From positions 1 to 12,607 of the forward strand of contig DAHWKH010000066.1 in NCBI GenBank assembly GCA_027343725.1: 12,607 bases of DNA, given 5' to 3'. Shown here piece by piece: positions 6,779-12,607 of this stretch. The notes under the pieces are model-generated. The model was given only the letters and a program-made list of their open reading frames with translations, searched no databases and was not told the DNA's origin. This stretch comes from Acidiferrobacteraceae bacterium (GTDB lineage: Bacteria > Pseudomonadota > Gammaproteobacteria > Acidiferrobacterales > Acidiferrobacteraceae). The position numbers and the translations under genes are program-made. The stretch's first letter is position 1. Each line of letters begins with the position of its first letter.

Positions 6779-7195
6779 TCACGTGTCGGAGCGCGTCTTC
6801 AGCGCATCCTTCAAGCCCGCGAACGGATTGTGGGTCGCCTCCGGCGTGGCCGCCGCTTTCGTGAGCCCGAACCCCGCGCCCGCGCCTTTCACCGCGTACG
6901 AGTACTTCTGGTGTTCCCAATCGTGGCAGTACAGGCACAGATTCTCCCAGTTGCTGCCATCGGGTGGGTTGTTGTCGTGATTGTGGTCTTTGTGGTGGAC
7001 CGTCAACTCATGCAGATTGGCGGCCGTGAACTCGCGCCCGCAGCGCGCGCACACGTGCGGGTGCAGCCTCAGCGATTGTTCGCGATAGCCGCGCATGCGC
7101 TGATCGGCCTCCTTGTGCGCGCGCGCCACGATGGCGTCGAGCTTGGCGCTGTCGAATCCAGCCCCGGCGCGCGGCGTGCGCCCGTTTTTCTTCAT
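6779..7195 (-). CDS. yajD: YajD-family HNH nuclease
   Basis: A 138-residue small HNH protein closely resembling E. coli YajD. The zinc-binding pairs are CxxC at Cys49/Cys52 and CxxC at Cys87/Cys90; the HNH core is ELTVHHKDHNHDNNPPDGSN with the His67-His68 pair, followed by LCLYCHDWEH. The C-terminal NPFAGLKDAL matches the NPFADLK tail of YajD. It has about 35 more N-terminal residues than E. coli YajD. GAGGAGGGGG ahead of the ATG is a strong ribosome site, and the ATG overlaps the kinase stop as ATGA, so translation is probably coupled to the kinase. The cellular role of YajD is poorly known; it is predicted to cut or nick DNA. The family call is firm; its link to the kinase or to osmotic functions is only positional. 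Confidence 0.93.
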   Translation of the reverse strand: MKKNGRTPRAGAGFDSAKLDAIVARAHKEADQRMRGYREQSLRLHPHVCARCGREFTAANLHELTVHHKDHNHDNNPPDGSNWENLCLYCHDWEHQKYSYAVKGAGAGFGLTKAAATPEATHNPFAGLKDALKTRSDT

Positions 7196-9450
7196 AGACC
7201 CCCTCCTCTCGATTCCCCACCGGCCACCGTCACCCGCGGGGCGCGCGCCACAAGCGGCGCGAGCACTGCCTCCAGGGCCTCGGGCGTGTACGGCTTCGGG
7301 ATCTTCGCCACAAACCCATAGCGCGCGTGGTCGGCCATCACCGGATCACCGGAATACCCACTCGAAACCACGGCCACCACCTCCGGATCCAAGGCCCGCA
7401 GGCGCTCGAGCGTGGCCAAACCACCCAACCCGTCGCGCACCGTCAAATCGAGGATCACGACGTCATAGCGCGCGCGCTGATAGGCACGCACCGCCGCCAT
7501 CCCCTCCTCAACAAGCCGCACCTCGTAACCGAGATAGGTGAGCATCGCGCGCGCCACCTTGCGGATCGCCTCCTCGTCGTCCATGAACAGGATGCGCCCC
7601 TTGACGGGCGCGCTGGCAAGCCCCGAGTGGGCGGCCTCGCGGCCCGGCATGTGACGCGGCAGATAGAGACGCACGCGCGTGCCCTCGCCGCCGCGCGATT
7701 CGATCGTGATGCCCCCGCCGTGATCGCCGATGATGCGCTGGCTCGTGGCAAGCCCCAAGCCGCTGCCGTTTGGCTTGGTGGTGAAAAACGGCTCGAAAAT
7801 GCTCGCCAGGTCCTCGCTCTCGATCCCGCAGCCCTGATCCACGAAATCGAGCTGCACGTAATCACCCCCGCGCAGCGCGCCCTCGTGCCCGTGCAGCGTC
7901 ACGTTGCGCCCCAAGACCTCCAGCACGCCGCCCGCGGGCATCGCCTGCTGGGCGTTCAGGACGATATTGTTGATCACTTGATGCAACTGCCCCTCGTCGC
8001 CGTGCACGCGCCACAGATCGCGCGCGATCAGGACGTGGGCGCGCACGTTGGCCCCGCCAAGCGCGAAGGCGACCGCCGATTCCACGAGTGCCGCCATGTC
8101 GAGGTCGCGCTTGTGCGCGCGCCCCTCTTTCACAAATCCGAGGAGCTGCTGGCTCAATCCGCGCGCGCGCAGCGCCGCCTTCTCCGATTCCTCGAGGAAG
8201 GCAAGCCCCTCGGGATCGGCCGCGAGCCGGGTGCGCGCCAGCGCCAGATTGCCGACGATCGCCGCCAGCATGTTGTTGAAATCGTGCGCGATCCCGCCCG
8301 CGAGCACCCCGAGGGCGCGCCACTTGCTCGCGGTCAGCGCCTCGTCCTGGCGCGCGCGCCGCTCGCCGATATCGACGGCGAGCCCGCTCACACCGGCGAC
8401 CGCGCCGGTGTCGTCGTAGACCGGAAACCAGTGGAACTCGAGCAGGCGCCCGCCCACCGCCATGCTCGCGGTGCAGGGCTCGTTGGCGAGCGCGCGCATG
8501 ACGCACTCCGAAAACCCGGCCGCGGGCCCCCGGTCGATCCCGAGGAAGGACATCCCCAGAAGCCCTTCGCGCTTGAAGCCCAGATCCTTGAGCGCGCGCC
8601 CCTCGAGCAGGGTGAGCCGGCCCCCGGCATCGAGCGCGAACACGATCACCGGGGCCGAGTCCACCACCATGCGCAAACGGTCCTGGGCGTCCCGCAAGGC
8701 GCGCGCCGCGCGCTGCACCGGCCCGATGTCGCGCGCGATCTTGGAGGCCCCGACGACCCGTCCCGCGGCATCGTATATGGGCGAGATCGACAAGGACACG
8801 GGCAGGCGACTGCCGTCCTTGCGCATGCGGATGGTCTCGTAATGGGCGATGCGCTCGCCGGCGCCGATGCGGGTGAGGATCTCGGTCTCCTCGTTGTAGC
8901 GCTCGGGTGGAATGATGGTGGTGATCGAGCGCCCGATGATCTCGTCCGCGCGATAGCCGAAGATGCGCTCGGCGGCCAGGTTCCACGACTGCACGATCCC
9001 TTCGAGGGTTTTGCTCACGATGGCATCGTCCGAGGAATCGATGATCGCCGCCAGGTGGCGGCGCGCCGATTCGCGCCCGCCGCGGTCGAAAGCGAGGGTG
9101 CGCGAGAGCGGGCGGCCGACCTCGGCCATGCCGCCCGACCCGGCGATGGGCGTCAGATGCGCGCGCACGAAAACGCCGCCGCCCGAGGCCTTCAGGCGCG
9201 TGATCTCGAGGGTCGCGGGCCGCGAGGCGCCGCTATAGGGCCAGGGGACCGGGTGGCCGTTGAAAGGGGCCTGCAGATCCCCCCAGGAGAGCCCGAGCGC
9301 CGCCTCCCGGGAATAGCCATAGAGGCGCGAGGCCCCGCGGCTCCAGGCGATCACCCGCCCCTCGTCCGACCACGCGATCAAGGCCTCGGAGGAGGCCTGA
9401 ATCAAGGCCTCCAACACCCCCTCCCGTTGCCCGCGATCGCCCTCCGTCAT
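7192..9450 (-). CDS. Soluble hybrid sensor histidine kinase (PAS-PAS-PAS-HisKA-HATPase-REC)
   Basis: A 752-residue hybrid kinase. PAS-like domains lie at about 10-110 and 130-243, with a third weaker one at about 256-362. The H box GGIAHDFNN has the phospho-accepting His389; the ATP-binding domain shows the N box (about 490-500), DQGCGIE (538-544) and NGSGLGLAT (561-569). A C-terminal receiver (about 618-735) has the acidic pair in MDDEE, Asp668 as phosphorylation site, SSGYS and Lys718 in KIPKP. No membrane segment or signal peptide is seen, so it should sense a cytosolic signal; no haem or flavin signature is obvious. The kinase core is of the NtrB-like AHDFNN type. It begins 37 nt after the slipin stop and overlaps yajD by 4 nt. 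The ribosome site at the ATG at 9450 is weak. No partner regulator is nearby, so its output is unknown. Confidence 0.93.
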   Translation of the reverse strand: MTEGDRGQREGVLEALIQASSEALIAWSDEGRVIAWSRGASRLYGYSREAALGLSWGDLQAPFNGHPVPWPYSGASRPATLEITRLKASGGGVFVRAHLTPIAGSGGMAEVGRPLSRTLAFDRGGRESARRHLAAIIDSSDDAIVSKTLEGIVQSWNLAAERIFGYRADEIIGRSITTIIPPERYNEETEILTRIGAGERIAHYETIRMRKDGSRLPVSLSISPIYDAAGRVVGASKIARDIGPVQRAARALRDAQDRLRMVVDSAPVIVFALDAGGRLTLLEGRALKDLGFKREGLLGMSFLGIDRGPAAGFSECVMRALANEPCTASMAVGGRLLEFHWFPVYDDTGAVAGVSGLAVDIGERRARQDEALTASKWRALGVLAGGIAHDFNNMLAAIVGNLALARTRLAADPEGLAFLEESEKAALRARGLSQQLLGFVKEGRAHKRDLDMAALVESAVAFALGGANVRAHVLIARDLWRVHGDEGQLHQVINNIVLNAQQAMPAGGVLEVLGRNVTLHGHEGALRGGDYVQLDFVDQGCGIESEDLASIFEPFFTTKPNGSGLGLATSQRIIGDHGGGITIESRGGEGTRVRLYLPRHMPGREAAHSGLASAPVKGRILFMDDEEAIRKVARAMLTYLGYEVRLVEEGMAAVRAYQRARYDVVILDLTVRDGLGGLATLERLRALDPEVVAVVSSGYSGDPVMADHARYGFVAKIPKPYTPEALEAVLAPLVARAPRVTVAGGESRGGGL

Positions 9451-9487
9451 GCCGCCAGTGTCGCGCCGGGGGCCCCGGGAGGCAAGC

Positions 9488-10261
9488 TCAGGGATCGCGG
9501 GAGGGGGCTTCGGTCGCCTTCAGGAACGGGCGGATCAGGTCGATCGGCAGGGGGAAGACCACGGTCGAGTGGTTCTGGCCGGCGATCTCGGCGAGCGTCT
9601 GGAGGTAGCGCAGCTGCATCCCGCCCGGGTCCGAGGCCAGGATCCGGGCGGCGTTCACCAGGGTCTGGGCGGCCTGGTGCTCGGCCTCGGCATGGATCAC
9701 CTTGGCGCGCCGGTCGCGTTCGGCCTCCGCTTGCTTGGCGATCGCGCGCACCATGTTCTCGCTCAGCTGGATGTCGCGCACCTCGACGTTTTGCACCACC
9801 ACGCCCCAGTTCTGGACCTGCTCGGCGAGGATCTTCTGGATGTCCTGATTGAGCCGCTCGCGCTCGGCCAGCATGTCATCGAGCGTGTGGCGCCCGAGCA
9901 CCGAGCGCAGCGTCGTCTGCGCGAGCTTGCTGGTCGCGCCGTAATAGTCGACCACCTGGATGAAGGCCTTGGCCGGATCGACGACCCGAAAATACAAAAC
10001 CGCATCGACCCGGATCGAGACGTTGTCGCGCGAGATCGCGTCCTGCGCCGGCACCTCGTGCACCTGCGTGCGCAGATCGATCTTGACCTTCTGCTGCAGG
10101 ACCGGCACCACCACCACGAGCCCCGGTCCCTTCACCTTCCAGAAGCGCCCGAGCTGAAACACCACGGCGCGCTGGTATTCGAAGACGATCGCGACCGAGG
10201 CGGCCACGAGGAGTCCCAGGAGCACAACGACGGCCATAACGATCGCGACGTTCACGGTCAT
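9488..10261 (-). CDS. Slipin / SPFH (band 7, stomatin-like) membrane protein
   Basis: A 257-residue stomatin-type protein. One hydrophobic N-terminal segment (about residues 4-27) anchors it. The SPFH domain follows, with FEYQRAVVFQLGRF, the GPGLVVVVPVLQ hairpin region, VDAVLYFRVVDP and QTTLRSVLGRHTLDDML. A charged helical region rich in Ala, Glu and Arg (about 185-225) and a short tail VVFPLPIDLI come after. Family members form large membrane-bound rings or scaffolds that organise membrane domains and control proteases. Bacterial slipins often come with an NfeD-type partner gene; none is seen here. Instead it lies between an opgG-like gene (38 nt upstream) and the kinase (37 nt downstream), suggesting a shared transcript and a task linked to the envelope. 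A near-perfect ribosome site fixes the ATG at 10261. Confidence 0.93.
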   Translation of the reverse strand: MTVNVAIVMAVVVLLGLLVAASVAIVFEYQRAVVFQLGRFWKVKGPGLVVVVPVLQQKVKIDLRTQVHEVPAQDAISRDNVSIRVDAVLYFRVVDPAKAFIQVVDYYGATSKLAQTTLRSVLGRHTLDDMLAERERLNQDIQKILAEQVQNWGVVVQNVEVRDIQLSENMVRAIAKQAEAERDRRAKVIHAEAEHQAAQTLVNAARILASDPGGMQLRYLQTLAEIAGQNHSTVVFPLPIDLIRPFLKATEAPSRDP

Positions 10262-10263
10262 GG

Positions 10264-10272
10264 AACCTCCTT
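10264..10272 (-). promoter_or_regulatory. Strong ribosome binding site of the slipin gene
   Basis: AAGGAGGTT, nearly the full anti-16S complement, ends 2 nt before the ATG. It is the strongest such site in the window and suggests high slipin expression relative to its neighbours. Confidence 0.75.
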
Positions 10273-10279
10273 CACCTTA

Positions 10280-10297
10280 AACCCGCGGGCGCGGGTT
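10280..10297 (-). other. Perfect GC hairpin between the opgG-like gene and the slipin gene
   Basis: AACCCGCG and CGCGGGTT are perfect inverted copies around a 2-nt centre, only 2 nt past the opgG-like stop and just ahead of the slipin ribosome site. On the minus strand TTTAA follows. It could stabilise the upstream mRNA 3' end, act as a leaky terminator, or be an operator; the sequence does not decide. Confidence 0.45.
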
Positions 10298-10299
10298 CG

Positions 10300-11529
10300 T
10301 CAGTGGCTGACCCGTAAGGGCAGAATAGCATAGGAAAAGACCGGGGAAATCCGCAGTCCCCGGTGCGTGAGCCAGGCCGCGATGCGCAGCCGCACCCCCG
10401 GCTCGGGCAGGACCTGGATGACTTGCCGCCACCCGGGGGTGAAGGGGTTGAAGTGCGCGCCATCCTGGGTCACGAAGCCCCAGGGGGTGACGCGCACGTG
10501 CGCTGTGACGTGGGCCTTGGGCGAAAGACCGGCTTGCGTCTCGTCGATGACGTATTTGCGTGCCCCGCTCACGGCATCACCGCCGATCAGGACCGAGACG
10601 ACGCGCGCGCGCCCCGGGCGCGGGCGGGGCCCCCGCAAGCGCCAGGTCACGGTGTAGCGCGCGCGCACGATCGTCCCGCGCGCAAGGGGTCCTGAGGCCG
10701 CGTAGGCGGTCACGTTGTCGCGCGCCCCGCGGCCCGCGGGATCGGCCGCCAACACCATCGTCGCCCGCGGGCGGGTGGCGAGACGCACGCTGGCGTCGGC
10801 CGCGCGCGCCTGCGCCCGCTGCCCGAAAAGCGCCGTCCGCCGGTCGGTCTCCCGGAACCCGAAGCCCCTAAGGGCCGCAACCCGCGCGCGGAAGACGCGC
10901 CGCTGGCGGGGGTTCCGCAAGGGCATCCAGAGGCTCCGGGCGGCGCGCACGAACAAGCCGTCCGAGAGATGCCGATCCGGAAAGACCGCGCCCGCCGGCA
11001 GCGGGTGGGCGAGGCCGTCGGTGTAGGCGGTCGCGAGCACCGGCATCGGCAGGCGCGTGCTTGCGCGCGTGATGATGACGTGCGCCGCCACCTGCACGCG
11101 CACCACGCGCACGCCGCTCACGCGCAGCCGGTAACGCGCCGCAAACGATCGCGACCGCAGGCGCGCCCGGACCTGCCAGCGGCCCGCCGCAAGCCCCACG
11201 CGCACGCGCGTGAAGCGCCCGTGGCTCCCGGGGGGTGCCGCGAGCACCCGCGGGCCGCGGCTGGCGTGCGCCGGGACTGCGTAAAAGGCCCTCGGGGTGA
11301 GCGCCAGAAGGGTGGCGCCCGAGTGCCGCGCCTGCAAGGCCACCCGCGCGCAGGGGAAGGCCCGATCCGGCGTGTTAAGCCGCATCCCCGGCCCCGGGCG
11401 GCACACGAGCCGCACCGCCTGCGTGCGCAAGACCGTCACGCCCCCTGGGGACTGGGGCAACGGGACGCTGAGCGGCACGCGCACACAGCCCGCGAGCAGG
11501 AGCGCGCGCGCGATCCGGTGGGGCCTCAT
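10300..11529 (-). CDS. Diverged OpgG-like protein, probable lipoprotein
   Basis: A 409-residue protein starting MRPHRIARALLLAGC, with a possible lipobox (LAGC, Cys15) after a short hydrophobic stretch, so it is probably a periplasmic lipoprotein. From about residue 70 it follows OpgG. RSFAARYRLRVSG aligns with SPSAAGAFRFRIRPG of the neighbouring OpgG; HLSDGLFV with HDSEGLLW; PLRNPRQRRVF with QLANPTRVRQF; RGFGFRETDR with KGFGLIQRDR; and DNVTAYA with DNIVAFW. The end (NPFTPGWRQVIQVL..., VFSYAIL) matches the C-terminal Ig-like domain of E. coli OpgG. It is shorter than OpgG (about 510 residues) and very basic: 66 Arg but only 2 Lys. Of the two aspartates I take as catalytic in the OpgG/OpgD family (GH186), the HDS aspartate is Leu188 here, while the NDN aspartate is kept (Asp271). 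Its ATG overlaps the opgG stop (ATGA). It may bind glucan without cutting it, or have changed activity. Confidence 0.72.
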   Translation of the reverse strand: MRPHRIARALLLAGCVRVPLSVPLPQSPGGVTVLRTQAVRLVCRPGPGMRLNTPDRAFPCARVALQARHSGATLLALTPRAFYAVPAHASRGPRVLAAPPGSHGRFTRVRVGLAAGRWQVRARLRSRSFAARYRLRVSGVRVVRVQVAAHVIITRASTRLPMPVLATAYTDGLAHPLPAGAVFPDRHLSDGLFVRAARSLWMPLRNPRQRRVFRARVAALRGFGFRETDRRTALFGQRAQARAADASVRLATRPRATMVLAADPAGRGARDNVTAYAASGPLARGTIVRARYTVTWRLRGPRPRPGRARVVSVLIGGDAVSGARKYVIDETQAGLSPKAHVTAHVRVTPWGFVTQDGAHFNPFTPGWRQVIQVLPEPGVRLRIAAWLTHRGLRISPVFSYAILPLRVSH

Positions 11530-12607
11530 CGGGTCCCCGCGACGTGGATCGGCGGCTCCTCGCGGGCCACGACCTCATCCCAGGTCTCGCTCACGCGCCG
11601 GCCGTGCGCCCACAGGCTTGCGCGCACGCGTGTGGCACGGGTGTAGGGCGCGAGCGTGAAGCGCAATTGCACGCGTCCCGGTCTGCGCGTGATCAGGCGC
11701 GGGGTCCCGATGAGGCGCGCGGCCCGCAGGTGGGCGGACACCACCCCGCGGTGCACAAGCGCCGCGAGACCGCGCCCCTGAAAGTCGAGCGCGAAACGCG
11801 TAGGGCGCCCCCGGCAGCGCGCCGAGGCAAACGTGTGCACGATGCGCGCGACCCCTTCCCGGGGGCCCGATCCGTTCCAGAGCATGCGGTAATCGAAGCG
11901 ATAGACGCGACCCGCCACCGGGGGGCGATGCGGCTGCCAGAAGGCGACGATGTTGTCGTTGATTTCACTCGGGGTCGGGATCTCGATCAGGGTCAAGACG
12001 CCGCGCCCCCAGGGGGCCCGAGGGGTGATCCAGGCGCTCGGGCGCCCCTGATAGCGCATCGACGCCGAGGCGTAGTCCTGAAAGACCCGGTCGCGCTGGA
12101 TGAGACCAAAGCCCTTGAGGTGCGTAGACGGCAACCGGAACTGGCGCACGCGCGTGGGGTTCGCGAGCTGCCGCCAGCGCCAGTGATCCCCGGTGCGCCA
12201 CAAGAGCCCCTCGGAGTCGTGCACCGCCGGGCGCAGGTAGGCCCAGGGCCTGCGATCGCCGAGGTCGTACAGATACATGCTCGAAAGCGGCGCGAACCCG
12301 ATCTCCCGGACCGCGTGCCGCATGATCACGCGCGCGCGCACGACGACGCGCGCCGCGCGCCCCGGACGGATGCGAAAGCGAAACGCCCCGGCGGCGCTTG
12401 GGCTATTCATCAGCGCATAGACCGTGATCGCGCGCGCGTCGGTCCCGGGGCGCTTGATCCAATAGGCGATGAAGTGCGGGAACTCCTCCGGGTGCGGGGC
12501 AATGGTGTCGATGGCCAACCCCCGCGCCGAGAGCCCGAACTGTTCCCGCGCCCCCTTCACCCGGAAATAGCTCGCCCCCAGGAACACGATCACCTGGTTG
12601 TTCTCGG
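11526..12607 (-). CDS. opgG: Glucan biosynthesis protein G (partial, N-terminus off the right edge)
   Basis: Periplasmic protein needed, with OpgH, for osmoregulated periplasmic glucans; the OpgG/OpgD family is now known to include beta-1,2-glucanases (GH186). The C-terminal 360 residues are present, and roughly 140-150 N-terminal residues including the signal peptide lie outside. Diagnostic segments are ENNQVIVFLGASYFR at the window edge, YGLSARGLAID-type FGLSARGLAID, YALMNSPSAAGAFRF, APLSSMYLY, HDSEGL, KGFGLIQRDR, RPSAWITP, IPTPSEINDNIVAFW and the C-terminal VSETW. Both presumed catalytic aspartates are kept (codons at 12216-12218 in HDS and 11955-11957 in NDN; E. coli OpgG Asp273 and Asp361). 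The stop overlaps the next gene's ATG. In E. coli opgG and opgH form one operon; here they lie about 10 kb apart on the same strand. Confidence 0.95.
   Translation of the reverse strand, partial: ENNQVIVFLGASYFRVKGAREQFGLSARGLAIDTIAPHPEEFPHFIAYWIKRPGTDARAITVYALMNSPSAAGAFRFRIRPGRAARVVVRARVIMRHAVREIGFAPLSSMYLYDLGDRRPWAYLRPAVHDSEGLLWRTGDHWRWRQLANPTRVRQFRLPSTHLKGFGLIQRDRVFQDYASASMRYQGRPSAWITPRAPWGRGVLTLIEIPTPSEINDNIVAFWQPHRPPVAGRVYRFDYRMLWNGSGPREGVARIVHTFASARCRGRPTRFALDFQGRGLAALVHRGVVSAHLRAARLIGTPRLITRRPGRVQLRFTLAPYTRATRVRASLWAHGRRVSETWDEVVAREEPPIHVAGTR

Noticed and set aside
7327..9852. An 841-codon open frame on the plus strand opposite the kinase and slipin genes.
   Set aside because: It is low-complexity (many Arg, His, Pro, Ala), shows no recognisable motif, and lies opposite two well-supported genes. 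Long antisense open frames are common in GC-rich DNA.
1..12607. tRNA, rRNA, CRISPR array, insertion sequence or prophage genes.
   Set aside because: I saw no tRNA-like folds, no regularly spaced repeats, no transposase or integrase motifs and no flanking target duplications.

Overview
The window is GC-rich bacterial DNA with short spacers, many 4-nt stop/start overlaps and proteins that look gammaproteobacterial (OpgG/OpgH, YajD, GpsA, a CspA-type protein). Exported proteins at the right end are extremely rich in Arg and poor in Lys, which would fit an acidophile or halotolerant gammaproteobacterium. That placement is an inference, not a reading.

Layout. Almost everything is on the minus strand and reads from right to left. 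At the right edge, the 3' two thirds of opgG (periplasmic glucan protein) overlaps a gene for a diverged OpgG-like probable lipoprotein. Next come a slipin (SPFH membrane scaffold), a soluble PAS-rich hybrid histidine kinase, and a YajD-type HNH nuclease whose ATG overlaps the kinase stop. After about 240 nt with two GC hairpins comes gpsA-ggpP-ggpS, a set for making the compatible solute glucosylglycerol: GpsA makes glycerol 3-phosphate, GgpS glucosylates it, and the HAD phosphatase GgpP removes the phosphate. Two plus-strand genes follow towards the left: an accessory DprA-like protein and a cold-shock protein with a strong intrinsic terminator. At the left edge, on the minus strand, opgH (glucan glucosyltransferase) runs out of the window, preceded by a small overlapping ORF that looks like its detached N-terminal domain.

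How it fits together. Within 12.6 kb lie genes for the two opposite osmotic responses: periplasmic glucans (low osmolarity; OpgG, OpgG-like protein, OpgH) and glucosylglycerol (high osmolarity; GpsA, GgpP, GgpS). A membrane scaffold and a sensor kinase sit in the same gene run as opgG. The most notable points are an in-frame TAG at codon 39 of ggpS, opgH split into two overlapping reading frames, and an OpgG paralogue in which one of the two presumed catalytic aspartates is replaced by leucine.
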